Shown: in pieces, positions 8,315 through 17,096 of the stretch
Position numbering within the stretch: the stretch's first letter is position 1
How the letters are laid out: each line of letters opens with the position of its first letter
Assembly (NCBI GenBank): GCA_026706025.1
Contig: JAPOZO010000043.1
Location: forward strand, 1 to 64,000
Origin: Candidatus Poribacteria bacterium
Lineage (GTDB): Bacteria; Poribacteria; WGA-4E; WGA-3G
Reading direction: 5' to 3'
DNA length: 64,000 nucleotides
Program-made: the position numbers and the translations under genes
The notes under the pieces: model-generated
What the model saw: only the letters and a program-made list of their open reading frames with translations
Told to the model about the DNA's origin: nothing
Database searches by the model: none

Positions 8315-9340
8315 ATGCACTTCGTTCCTGTCAAAAGTAAAGATGGCGAAAGACTCATGCCGACAACACCGACGCGGGCAGGCATGATGATCAAATGTGG
8401 AGACGCTACACCGTATTGGGATCATGCGGTGTTCTGTATCCGACTTAACAGAGAACCATCGAAACGATTCAAACAAGAGATTGTTGTCGGTGTAGACCCC
8501 GGTAGTAAGAAAGAAGGATTTACAGTGAAGTCTGAAGCACATACTTACTTGAATATGCAAGCAGACGCTCACAATGGTGTTGGTAAGAAAGTCGAGAAAC
8601 GCAGAAGACTTCGCAGAGGCAGACGTTCTCGGAAATGTCCGAACCGAAAGCACAGAACCAACCGTATGGCGAACAAGGAACGTATCCCTGCGGGGACACG
8701 TGCGAGATGGGATTGGAAACTGCGGATCTTAGACTGGTTGTCAAAACTCTATCCTCTGACGCATGTCTGTGTAGAAGATATTAAGGCAAGAACCAAACCG
8801 TATGAAAAGAAATGGAATACCTCTTTTTCTCCACTTGAAGTCGGTAAACAATGGTTCTATGCTGAAATAGTGAAGCGTTGGAAGTTGTTCACCCTTCAAG
8901 GGTGGGAGACGAAAGAGATCCGTGATAGATTGGGACTCAAGAAATCCGCTAAGAAACTTTCAGAAACATTTGAGGCACATTGTGTAGATAGTTGGTGTTT
9001 AGCCTATCATACGATTGGCGGTGTTTCTGCCCCTGATAATACAGACTTGATGTGTGTTTCACCGATCCCAATTGCCAGACGCGAACTTCACAGGCAGAAC
9101 CCTGAAAAAGGGGGTAAACGTCCACGTTATGGTGGAACCACTCAGAATGGTTTGGTAAAAAACACGCTCGTCAAACATATCAAATATGGCTTGACGCGTA
9201 TCAGTGGTTTTGGCAAACGCGGTATTTCTCTCTACGATTTAAGGGGCACCCGTCTTTGCCAAAACGCTAAAACATCTGATTTCAAAGTGCTAAGACGCTT
9301 GAACTTTACTTATAGGAGCGGGTTTTCCGCCCAAGTCTGA
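8315..9340 (+). CDS. isrB: IsrB: RNA-guided RuvC nuclease without HNH domain
   Basis: 341 residues, the usual IsrB size (about 350). Order: PLMP-like N-terminal segment (LMPTTPTRAGMMIK, 14-27); RuvC-I with catalytic Asp61 (VVGVDPGSKKEGF); arginine-rich bridge helix (about 92-114, KRRRLRRGRRSRK); RuvC-II with Glu154 (VCVEDIKA); RuvC-III with His222 and Asp225 (EAHCVDSW); C-terminal target-adjacent-motif-interacting region. Only about 65 residues separate RuvC-II and RuvC-III, leaving no room for the HNH nuclease of IscB, hence IsrB. Known IsrB proteins are omegaRNA-guided nickases. All RuvC acidic residues are intact. The start ATG has GGGA 8 bp upstream. The stop codon lies inside the terminal hairpin. 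No TnpA is nearby. Confidence 0.88.
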   Translation: MHFVPVKSKDGERLMPTTPTRAGMMIKCGDATPYWDHAVFCIRLNREPSKRFKQEIVVGVDPGSKKEGFTVKSEAHTYLNMQADAHNGVGKKVEKRRRLRRGRRSRKCPNRKHRTNRMANKERIPAGTRARWDWKLRILDWLSKLYPLTHVCVEDIKARTKPYEKKWNTSFSPLEVGKQWFYAEIVKRWKLFTLQGWETKEIRDRLGLKKSAKKLSETFEAHCVDSWCLAYHTIGGVSAPDNTDLMCVSPIPIARRELHRQNPEKGGKRPRYGGTTQNGLVKNTLVKHIKYGLTRISGFGKRGISLYDLRGTRLCQNAKTSDFKVLRRLNFTYRSGFSAQV

Positions 9341-9349
9341 AGACTTGGG
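9330..9349 (+). repeat. 20-nt perfect hairpin overlapping the isrB stop
   Basis: Identical to 8119-8138. The TGA stop of isrB (9338-9340) falls in its centre. It ends 19 bp before the glnS start codon and may be the right-end recognition hairpin or a transcript-folding element. Confidence 0.85.
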
Positions 9350-9368
9350 TTTCCAACCCTAAGATTAG

Positions 9369-11087
9369 ATGAAGCATTCAGATCCGCATTTAAAAGAAGA
9401 CATCAACAACACCTCCGACACAAACTTTATCCGTCAAGAGATTGAAAAGGACCTCAAGACAAACAGATATGAGAGTCGGGTGCATACCCGATTCCCTCCA
9501 GAACCGAGTGGCTACCTCCATATCGGGCACGCTAAAGCTATCTGTATTAGTTTCGGGATCGCCGAAGATTATGGTGGACTTTACAATCTAAGATTTGACG
9601 ATAGCAACCCGATTACAGAAGAGAGTGAATACGTAGAAGCGATTAAGCGAGATGTCCATTGGCTTGGATTCGATTGGAAAGATCGAGAATACCACGCTTC
9701 CGACTATTTTGAGGTGCTTTATGGGTACGCAGTTAAACTTATAGAGAAAGGGAAGGCGTACGTCTGTGATCTGACCCCAGACGAAATGCGTAGTTATCGT
9801 GGCACCTTAGTCGCGCCAGGGACAAATAGTCCTTACCGAGATCGGTCCGTTGCGGAAAACTTAGCGTTGTTCCAAGGAATGCGTAACGGCGACTTCCCAG
9901 ACGGTTCCCGCACGCTCCGCGCAAAAATTGATATGAGCAGCCCGAATCTGAATATGCGGGATCCTGTGATGTATCGCATCTTACGCGCAGACCACCATCG
10001 CCACGGCAACAAATGGTGTATCTATCCGACCTATGATTTCACACACGGGCAATCTGATTCAATTGAGGGGATAACACACTCGTTATGCGATGTTCATTTT
10101 CAGGATCACCGTCCGCTCTACGACTGGTTTTTAGAAGCGTTGGAAATCTATCAACCCCGCCAGATTGAATTCGCACGGCTGAATCTCACCTATACTGTTT
10201 TGGGTAAACGGAAACTTCGGGTACTGGTACAGGGTGGACACGTCAGCGGTTGGGACGATCCAAGGATGCCGACACTCGCAGGGATGCGCCGCCGTGGGTA
10301 TACACCTGAATCTATCCGAGATTTTTGCAACCGCATCGGTGTTTCAAAGGCTGATAACCTCATTGAAATGGGGCAACTTGAGTATTCTATTCGTGATGAC
10401 CTGAATCGTCGGGCACCACGTGTTATGGCAGTTCTCGATCCGGTTAAGGTGATTATTGACAACTACCCAGAAGGACAGGTTGAGATGCTCGATGCAGAAA
10501 ATAATCCGGAAGATGAGAACGCAGGCACACGGCAAATCCCGTTTTCGCGGGAAATCTACATTGAACGTGAAGATTTTATGGAAGACCCACCCCGAAAATT
10601 CTTCAGATTAGCACCCGGACGAGAAGTCCGGCTGAAGCACGCCTATTATATCCAGTGCGAACGCGTTGTTAAAGATGAAAATACTGGTGAAATTGTTGAG
10701 ATTCACTGCACCTATGATCCAGAAACGCGTGGCGGTTGGTCGGAAGACGGACGCAGAGTTAGAGGGACATTGCACTGGGTGTCTGCTGAACACGCTGTTG
10801 ATGCTGACGTGCGCCTCTACGATTCGCTTTTTACAGAACGTGAACCCGAAAGTGCTGCAGAAGGCGAAGATTGGATACAGTTTCTGAATCCGAACTCCTT
10901 GGAGATTTTAAACAATTGCAAAGTTGAACCGAGTCTCGCTGACACGCCACCTGAAAGCCGGTATCAATTCCTTCGGATGGGATATTTTTGTGTAGATCCA
11001 GATACAACATCAGAGAAGTTGGTATTCAATCGCACAGTGCCGTTGAGGGATAGCTGGGCGAAGATTCAAAGAGGACAGAAGAAATGA
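9369..11087 (+). CDS. glnS: Glutaminyl-tRNA synthetase
   Basis: 572 residues, class I synthetase charging tRNA-Gln. HIGH motif at 51-54 within [39 protein letters not shown] is the GlnRS tRNA-acceptor and substrate block. The KMSKS position reads LGKRK rather than the usual MSKRK. The C-terminal anticodon-binding beta-barrel is complete. There is no strong ribosome binding site before the ATG (AAGATTAG only), and an IsrB element ends about 10-20 bp upstream. The stop overlaps the gltX start by 4 bp (ATGA). The presence of GlnRS suggests direct Gln-tRNA charging. Confidence 0.95.
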   Translation: MKHSDPHLKEDINNTSDTNFIRQEIEKDLKTNRYESRVHTRFPPEPSGYLHIGHAKAICISFGIAEDYGGLYNLRFDDSNPITEESEYVEAIKRDVHWLGFDWKDREYHASDYFEVLYGYAVKLIEKGKAYVCDLTPDEMRSYRGTLVAPGTNSPYRDRSVAENLALFQGMRNGDFPDGSRTLRAKIDMSSPNLNMRDPVMYRILRADHHRHGNKWCIYPTYDFTHGQSDSIEGITHSLCDVHFQDHRPLYDWFLEALEIYQPRQIEFARLNLTYTVLGKRKLRVLVQGGHVSGWDDPRMPTLAGMRRRGYTPESIRDFCNRIGVSKADNLIEMGQLEYSIRDDLNRRAPRVMAVLDPVKVIIDNYPEGQVEMLDAENNPEDENAGTRQIPFSREIYIEREDFMEDPPRKFFRLAPGREVRLKHAYYIQCERVVKDENTGEIVEIHCTYDPETRGGWSEDGRRVRGTLHWVSAEHAVDADVRLYDSLFTEREPESAAEGEDWIQFLNPNSLEILNNCKVEPSLADTPPESRYQFLRMGYFCVDPDTTSEKLVFNRTVPLRDSWAKIQRGQKK

Positions 11088-12562
11088 GCAACACACTCAG
11101 CGGAACATCGGTTTCCGCTATGAAAGATCAGGTTCGGGTGCGGATGGCACCGTCCCCCACCGGCTACTTACATATCGGCGGCGCACGCACGGCTCTGTTC
11201 AATTGGCTATTCGCTAAACACCACAACGGCACATTTATCCTCCGAATCGATGACACAGATACGGCACGTTCGACTGATGAATCCATGCACGAGATTTACG
11301 ATGCGTTGAAGTGGTTGGGCATTAATTGGGACGAGCAATATGTCCAATCGGAACGGAGAAATATCTATGAGGGGTACGTCAAGCAATTGCTTGAAAGTGG
11401 CAATGCATACCGCTGCTATTGCACACCTGAAGAACTTGAAGAAATCCGCGCACAGGCGCGTGCCGATAAGCTGACCCGTTCCTACGATGGAAGGCACCGA
11501 CACCTGACATCGGAAGACGTAGAACGCTTTGTCGCCGAGGGCAGAAAGCCGGTCGTGCGCATAAAGATGCCAGACACACCGATCCTTGTTGAGGACATCG
11601 TGCTCGGTTCACGCAGTATCGATCCCGATACCTTAGAGGACGAAGTGATTGTCCGCTCAAACGGGATGCCGAACTACAATCTCACCTCAATTATCGACGA
11701 TGCGGAGATGCAGATAACGCACGTGATTCGAGGGACAGAACATCTCAATAACACGCCAAAACAGATTGCGATTGCGAATGCGCTCGGTTTAGAGGTCCCG
11801 CAGTTTGCGCATATTCCACTCGTGCTCGATAGTAGTGGCAGGAAGATGAGCAAACGTCATCACGGCGACCTCGTTGCTGTTAACCGTTACCGTGAGCAGG
11901 GGTATCTCCGCGAAGCGATGCTGAACTTTGTCGCGAGACTCGGTTGGTCCTATGACGATAAACAAGAGATCTTTTCTGTAGATGAGCTTATAGAGAAATT
12001 CGACCTCGAACGCGTCGGCAAAAGCGGTAGCGTTTTCGATATTAAGAAACTTGAATGGCTCAACTCCCATTACATCAATCAACTCGATATTTCGGCACGG
12101 ACAGACGCAGTGATCCCCTTCTGGCAGGCAGAAGGTTTAATCAATTCGACTGGACAGCGCGACTGGCTGGAAAATATTGTAGAGGCCGTCGGTGAACGCC
12201 TCACAACACTGCAGGACATCATCCCACAGACCCGTTATTTTTTTACCGATGAATTTGAATATGAACCGAAAGCGGTCAAGAAATGGTGGGGCGGTTCAGA
12301 GGAGAAGAAAGAGAAAACGCGTGAGATTCTGACGAACCTCTTACAGATTTTGGAAGAAACACCTTCGTTTGACGTAGAAACAGTTGAAACGGCAATTTGG
12401 AAATACACGGATGAGAACGATATCAAACGCGTCGCAGCGATGCAGGCATTGCGAATCGCACTGACGGGGACATCGTTCGGACCGAGTCTCTTTGATATTG
12501 TTGCACTGCTCGGCAGAGACGAGGTTTTAAAACGGATCCCAAAGGCAATAGCACATCTATAA
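11084..12562 (+). CDS. gltX: Glutamyl-tRNA synthetase
   Basis: 492 residues, class I synthetase for tRNA-Glu. [23 protein letters not shown] near the N-terminus carries the HIGH-type motif, and [10 protein letters not shown] is the KMSKS loop. A C-terminal helical anticodon-binding region is present. About 15 residues precede the usual start of the fold. It overlaps glnS by four bases, so the two are translationally coupled. The pair glnS-gltX in one operon is neat: two related enzymes, probably an old duplication. Confidence 0.95.
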   Translation: MSNTLSGTSVSAMKDQVRVRMAPSPTGYLHIGGARTALFNWLFAKHHNGTFILRIDDTDTARSTDESMHEIYDALKWLGINWDEQYVQSERRNIYEGYVKQLLESGNAYRCYCTPEELEEIRAQARADKLTRSYDGRHRHLTSEDVERFVAEGRKPVVRIKMPDTPILVEDIVLGSRSIDPDTLEDEVIVRSNGMPNYNLTSIIDDAEMQITHVIRGTEHLNNTPKQIAIANALGLEVPQFAHIPLVLDSSGRKMSKRHHGDLVAVNRYREQGYLREAMLNFVARLGWSYDDKQEIFSVDELIEKFDLERVGKSGSVFDIKKLEWLNSHYINQLDISARTDAVIPFWQAEGLINSTGQRDWLENIVEAVGERLTTLQDIIPQTRYFFTDEFEYEPKAVKKWWGGSEEKKEKTREILTNLLQILEETPSFDVETVETAIWKYTDENDIKRVAAMQALRIALTGTSFGPSLFDIVALLGRDEVLKRIPKAIAHL

Positions 12563-12723
12563 AGCACTGCTGCTCGTTACACTTTCAGTCATCGGTACGA
12601 ATCAAAAACCTCTTGAACTGACACCTGAAAGTGAACGTAGCGAACCCCCTGTTGCTGACTGCTATTCTCCACTGCGGCGTAAGCAAACGCTTCATGTTTT
12701 TCGAGGCGTTAAGGAGCACACTC

Positions 12724-14013
12724 ATGGCAGGGAAACTCGCAATACACGGTGGCAAACGGACGATCCCCGATGGATTGATTCAACCGTGGCCACAGGTTAC
12801 CAAATCTGACAGAGACGCGATTGCCGAGGTCATCGCTTCTGAAAGAATTACCGAACAGCAGCGAATCCAATCCGAAGGTCTTGCGCAGGAATGGGCGGAA
12901 TACATGGGGGTTCAGTATTGTATTCCTGTCAATAGCGGCACCGCTGCGCTACATCTCTGCGTCGCCGGGGCAGGTATCGAACCGGGTGACGAGGTTATCA
13001 TCCCCGCCTTCACTTTCTGGGCAACTGCGGCAGCAGTGCTCCATCACAACGCTATCCCCGTTTTTGTTGATATTGATCCGGTGACCTATTGTATTGATCC
13101 GAACGAGATTGAAGCAAAGATTACCGAGCGAACACGTGCGATTCTGCCGGTGCATATTCACGGCATACCTGCCGATATGGATCCTATCCTCGCCATTGCC
13201 AAGAAACACAACTTAAAAGTCATTGAAGATGTCGCGCAAGCACACGGGGCGCGTTATAAAGGTAAACTTTGTGGTTCATTTGGCGACGCGGCGGGATACA
13301 GCACGCAGGCATCAAAAACGCTCAGCAGCGGTTGTCAAGGCGGTCTGTTCACAACAGACGACGAGGAAATTTATAAGCGCGCGGCGTTGTTGCAGTATTT
13401 CGGGGAAATCGTCGTACCGGGCAGAGAACGTGAGGAGCAGGCGTATAACGCGTATGGACTCGGATGGATGTATCGCGGTGATATGTTCAGTCAGGCGTTC
13501 ATTCGGAGTCAGCTGAAACGGCTTGATGCGAACAACGCACTGCGCATCGAAAATTGCAACTATCTCACGCTGCATCTCAGCGAACTTGACGGCATCGAGA
13601 CACCTTTTACGCCAGACGGATGTGAACCGGTATATTATAACTATGTTGTCGGTTTTAATCCAGAAGCGTTGGGGTTAGACATTCCAGCACGCACTTTACG
13701 TGAGAAGGTGCAGGAAGCACTCCGCGCTGAAGGTGTACCGACAGGACAGTGGCAACGGTTACCCGTGCCATCGCAGGAAATTTTCCAGAACCGAATCGGT
13801 TACGGTACAGGCTGCCCGTGGCGATGCAACGGTTCAACAGTCGAATACAAAACAGAGGATTATCCGAAAGCCGTTGAATTCATTGACTCTCACTGCTACG
13901 TCTTTGATATCAACCCGCCCAACGATTTCGAGTTAATGTGGCTGTACGTTGAAGCGTTCCACAAAGTGATGGATCAACTGGATGCCGTGCTTGACGCACC
14001 AGAGACTACTTAA
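12724..14013 (+). CDS. DegT/DnrJ/EryC1/StrS family aminotransferase
   Basis: 429 residues with the chosen ATG at 12724, which has AAGGAG 7 bp upstream; an in-frame start 93 bp earlier lacks such a site and adds residues outside the fold. PLP-dependent sugar or cyclitol aminotransferase fold: NSGTAALHL, FTFWATAAAV, IEDVAQAHGA (Asp169), and Schiff-base Lys198 in STQASKTLSSG. Such enzymes make amino sugars or amino-cyclitols, or act as related dehydratases. No sugar-biosynthesis genes are adjacent, so the substrate is open. Same strand as gltX, 161 bp after it. Confidence 0.85.
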   Translation: MAGKLAIHGGKRTIPDGLIQPWPQVTKSDRDAIAEVIASERITEQQRIQSEGLAQEWAEYMGVQYCIPVNSGTAALHLCVAGAGIEPGDEVIIPAFTFWATAAAVLHHNAIPVFVDIDPVTYCIDPNEIEAKITERTRAILPVHIHGIPADMDPILAIAKKHNLKVIEDVAQAHGARYKGKLCGSFGDAAGYSTQASKTLSSGCQGGLFTTDDEEIYKRAALLQYFGEIVVPGREREEQAYNAYGLGWMYRGDMFSQAFIRSQLKRLDANNALRIENCNYLTLHLSELDGIETPFTPDGCEPVYYNYVVGFNPEALGLDIPARTLREKVQEALRAEGVPTGQWQRLPVPSQEIFQNRIGYGTGCPWRCNGSTVEYKTEDYPKAVEFIDSHCYVFDINPPNDFELMWLYVEAFHKVMDQLDAVLDAPETT

Positions 14014-14333
14014 ATTGTATCAACGATTTCTTGAAACCGACAACATTTCATGATACACTCTGAGGAAATAATTTCATAGTTTTCATAGTAAATCAAAAAA
14101 ATAGTGAATTTTGAAGTATAGGTGTAAATCCATACCACCACTGGGTTTAGGTGAAATTTACGCTGCATACTTTTTCATAGTACTATGAAATTTTCGTATT
14201 TGTGCTATGCAAAATTGCGTTGAGTGGAACAGGAAATCTGTAGGGCTATTTATCATGCCCAGAGGAACTAATTTTACTGCAATCCGAGCGAAACTTTCCC
14301 AAAATCCAAGTTAAAAAAAATAGGAGACTCAAT
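14014..14333. other. 320-bp intergenic region with possible operator repeats
   Basis: No gene. It holds the TTTCATAG repeats listed separately and, just before the next gene, TAGGAGACTC as ribosome binding site. A GTAAAT...ATTTAC inverted pair (about 14130-14160) between the repeats could form a leader hairpin. Confidence 0.5.
14072..14190. promoter_or_regulatory. TTTCATAGT repeats and palindrome, possible operator
   Basis: Two tandem copies of TTTCATAGT (14072-14080, 14081-14089), then about 80 bp later a perfect 18-bp palindrome TTTCATAGTACTATGAAA (14173-14190) built from the same half-site. This arrangement is typical of a dimeric repressor binding region. The regulated gene would be the substrate-binding protein at 14334. 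Confidence 0.5.
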
Positions 14334-15506
14334 ATGAACATCAGAAAAATCATAACCTTAGCGTTTGTATTGGCTATTATTGTCCCAATTGCGAGTTTTA
14401 TCGGCTGTGAACGGGTTCAGCAGGTTGTCCAACCTACCGTGCCGCAGATGGAAGGGATTGACGAAGAAATTTTAGTCGGTGCTGTCTACCCTATCACAGG
14501 GCCCTCCAGTTTGGCAGGTCCTCCGGTAGAATACGGTATTGAACTCGCTGTTTCAGAAATTAACAACTCACAACACAGCCACGTGAAGATCAAACTCATC
14601 ACGGAGGACGGTCAGAGTACCGTAGAGGGCGCGGTTGAAGCCTTCAACAAACTGATTCATCAAGATAAAGTTTCTGTTATTCTCGGTCCGGGATCCTCAA
14701 GTCAGGCACAAGAGGCTTTTCCGATCGCGCACCAGAATCAGGTCGTGGCGATCAGTCCTTCCTCAGCTGCCTCCGGCTTGAGCGCAATTAGCGATTTTGT
14801 TTTCCGCACGAATCTCACCACAGACGTGCTTATTCCGAACGGAGTCAGGGTGACACAGGAGAAACTCGGGTACCAAAAAGTGGCTACGCTATTCGACGAG
14901 ATTGATCTCTTTTCCCAGACCAGCGATGCGGAATTGAGGAAAGCACTGACGGATAACGGTGTTGAGATCCTCACAGCGGAGAGTTTCCAAACTGAGGCGA
15001 CTGGCTTTTCCGACCAGTTCACTCGTATCAAAGCATTGAATCCTGATGCCATCTTTATCTCGGCTACAGTCGGGGACATTTCCAATATTCTGATTCAAGG
15101 ACGGGCACTCGGTGTTCCTTCCGATATTCCGTTTATTGTGAATCTCACGTTGTCCAGAGATTTAGTAGCAGCTGCAGGAGATGCTGCCGAGGGGGCGATC
15201 ACTTTTACGAGTTGGCATAGCACAGCAGACACGCCGGGCAACCAAGCCTTTGTTCAGAATTACAGCACCAAGTACGGAATGGAACCCAATATTTGGGCAG
15301 CGCAATTTTACGCCGCTGTTCATATCCTCGCCAAAGGAATAGCCGATGCCCAATCAACCGATCCAGAGGCGATTGCTGCTGCGCTCGCGGAGATTCGAGA
15401 TTTTGATACGATCCTCGGTCCGTTCTCTTTTAACGCTGTTGGGGACGCAGTCTACGATCCGATTGTCTTGATTGTCAAAGATGGCGAATTTGAGGTTTTC
15501 GAGTAG
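14334..15506 (+). CDS. Branched-chain-amino-acid-type ABC substrate-binding lipoprotein
   Basis: 390 residues. N-terminal signal with lipobox-like SFIGC (Cys25), then a periplasmic-binding protein type I fold (LivK/receptor ligand-binding family): VGAVYPITGPSSLAGPPVEYGIELAV, VILGPGSSSQAQEAFPIAH, NIWAAQFYAAVHILAKGI. It would bind amino acids, amides or urea-like compounds in the periplasm. No permease or ATPase genes lie next to it, so it is an orphan receptor or pairs with a remote transporter. Preceded by a possible operator region and followed by a strong terminator. Confidence 0.85.
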   Translation: MNIRKIITLAFVLAIIVPIASFIGCERVQQVVQPTVPQMEGIDEEILVGAVYPITGPSSLAGPPVEYGIELAVSEINNSQHSHVKIKLITEDGQSTVEGAVEAFNKLIHQDKVSVILGPGSSSQAQEAFPIAHQNQVVAISPSSAASGLSAISDFVFRTNLTTDVLIPNGVRVTQEKLGYQKVATLFDEIDLFSQTSDAELRKALTDNGVEILTAESFQTEATGFSDQFTRIKALNPDAIFISATVGDISNILIQGRALGVPSDIPFIVNLTLSRDLVAAAGDAAEGAITFTSWHSTADTPGNQAFVQNYSTKYGMEPNIWAAQFYAAVHILAKGIADAQSTDPEAIAAALAEIRDFDTILGPFSFNAVGDAVYDPIVLIVKDGEFEVFE

Positions 15507-15540
15507 GGGCACGTCTCAGTTAAACCAATTTTAATTATAT

Positions 15541-15581
15541 AAAGAGAGGCTTTAGGTTGCTTTCACCTAAAGCCTCTCTTT
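15541..15581. terminator. Bidirectional rho-independent terminator
   Basis: A 17-bp perfect stem (15541-15557 with 15565-15581), 7-nt loop. A-rich on one side and T-rich on the other, so it works in both directions between two convergent genes. Confidence 0.9.
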
Positions 15582-15602
15582 TCATTTTAACCTTCGATTT
15601 TC

Positions 15603-17051
15603 TTATTCATCTGATTCTTCTGGATAGTCAATAGACCATTTGCCAGTGCCGTCGCCAGACGGTTCTTCTTTCCAGAGATCAAGGAAATTCTCAGGTGCAT
15701 TATGCTCCGTGAGATGCGACATAAACAGTTCATGCAACTCCTTGACGAGTTCCATGTTATCTCCAGCGATGTTGTTCTCGGCTATCGGATCTGCATGTAA
15801 ATCAAAGAGTTCCGGTCTACCGTATTCGCCGACAGGGGCGTATCCCCAGCGTTCTGTGACGAGGAATGGTGTTGTCGCCCGGCGAGGCATACGGCTATCT
15901 CGGGCACCGATATGGCAACCCGTTACGGCATATTCCCTGTGCTGTGCATCGCCATTAAGGAGCGCATTTGCGAAGGAACGTCCCTCAAACGGTTTTGGCG
16001 GATCCAAAGTAACACCAGCCAATTCACAGAGCGTCGGCATAATATCCATCGGCTGCGCGATGAGATCCAAACGTTGTCCTTGTGGGACATCACCACCAGC
16101 AACCAAGAACATCTCATGGTTAATTTCCGGGTACGTGGGCCAGTAGCGTTCATCCTTTGGATCAATGTTGGATTTGCCTGTCCGACTGTGTTCACCGATA
16201 GACATTCCGTGGTCAGATAGCACAACAACAAGCGTGTCGTCCCATAACTCCAAGTCTTCCACCTTCTGCAGAATCCGTCCAATATGTCGGTCAACGAGTT
16301 CAGATTCACCAGCATAGTGTGCCCATAGGTTGTGCAGCTCGGCATCCGTAAAGAGGGACGATAGACCGTAGTTCGGATGTAGCATCGGCGGACCGGTGTA
16401 ATCCGGATCGTAGCGTTTGACGAGGTATTCGGGGGGATCCCACGGTTCGTGCGGATCAAAGAAATCTACCCAGAGGAAAAAGGGACCCGAGTTGTGATTC
16501 TCTTCCAACCATCGGATTGTGGTCTCGGAGGTCCTACCGGAGAACGTCTCCGACTCATACTGGTAGTACCGGTTCGTCCAACGGTGTGTATTCGGCAGTG
16601 TGTGCCCACGGAAGGCTGGATGCGGTCGCGTCTTCTCATTCGGCATAACGACTTTTATTTCGTCATTGAGATGGAGAAGCGGCTTGTCTCCTTCCTGTCC
16701 GCGGTGCTGGAAAGCGGCATCAAAACAGTGCTGGAAACGGACATTGAATAGGTGTGGCGTATCACATATCAGCTGTGTTGCGTATCCCTGCTGACTCAGA
16801 AGTCTCGCGATGACCGTCCGTCCACTCTGATCAATTGGCTGCCACGGGTAGTGTGGCCAGCCGACTGTTGCCGTCATAATATCTGTGCGATGTGGGACGG
16901 TCGGGAAGCTGCTCATATAGAATTTGTCAATAGCCGTTGCGCGCTCCGCCTCAAATTTATCAAGCATCGGCGTGCGAATGGGTCGTTTCGCCCGTTCACC
17001 TAAGTTGTCATACCGAAAGGTATCCGTAATAAGCAAAACAATGTTTTTCAT
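15603..17051 (-). CDS. Sulfatase-family hydrolase with Thr at the formylglycine position
   Basis: 482 residues, alkaline-phosphatase/sulfatase superfamily. Metal-binding Asp10 (LLITDTFRYDNLG), HEPW-type loop (DPHEPWDPP), LSDHGMSIGEHS. The usual C/S-x-P-x-R activation motif reads T-V-P-H-R (51-55), so the residue converted to formylglycine in true sulfatases is threonine here. Thr is a nucleophile in related phosphodiesterases, so a phospho-substrate is possible. No signal peptide, so probably cytoplasmic. Good AAGGAGAC ribosome binding site. It follows ubiA on the minus strand with 45 bp between them. Confidence 0.82.
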   Translation of the reverse strand: MKNIVLLITDTFRYDNLGERAKRPIRTPMLDKFEAERATAIDKFYMSSFPTVPHRTDIMTATVGWPHYPWQPIDQSGRTVIARLLSQQGYATQLICDTPHLFNVRFQHCFDAAFQHRGQEGDKPLLHLNDEIKVVMPNEKTRPHPAFRGHTLPNTHRWTNRYYQYESETFSGRTSETTIRWLEENHNSGPFFLWVDFFDPHEPWDPPEYLVKRYDPDYTGPPMLHPNYGLSSLFTDAELHNLWAHYAGESELVDRHIGRILQKVEDLELWDDTLVVVLSDHGMSIGEHSRTGKSNIDPKDERYWPTYPEINHEMFLVAGGDVPQGQRLDLIAQPMDIMPTLCELAGVTLDPPKPFEGRSFANALLNGDAQHREYAVTGCHIGARDSRMPRRATTPFLVTERWGYAPVGEYGRPELFDLHADPIAENNIAGDNMELVKELHELFMSHLTEHNAPENFLDLWKEEPSGDGTGKWSIDYPEESDE

Positions 17052-17096
17052 ATTTGATAATTCGTCTCCTTAATCTGTCTTACGTAAAATCGCACC

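Larger units (their letters stand above)
8021..9359 (+). mobile_element. IsrB element (IS200/IS605-like, non-autonomous)
   Basis: The unit consists of an omegaRNA region and isrB. TTCCAACCC occurs at both margins (8021-8029 and 9351-9359), and hairpin-forming sequence lies just inside each end: CCGCT/AGCGG at 8041-8056 on the left, GCGG/CCGC at 9318-9330 and the 20-nt hairpin 9330-9349 on the right. No TnpA Y1 transposase is present in the window, so mobility would require one in trans. Boundaries are approximate: the nine-base repeat may be flank, recognition site or element end. The element sits between a promoter and the glnS start codon. Confidence 0.6.

Noticed and set aside
8013-9359. 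Interpretation of the element as TnpB or a complete IS605
   Set aside because: The protein has the PLMP and RRxRR-type features of IscB/IsrB rather than TnpB zinc-finger features, and no TnpA gene is present.
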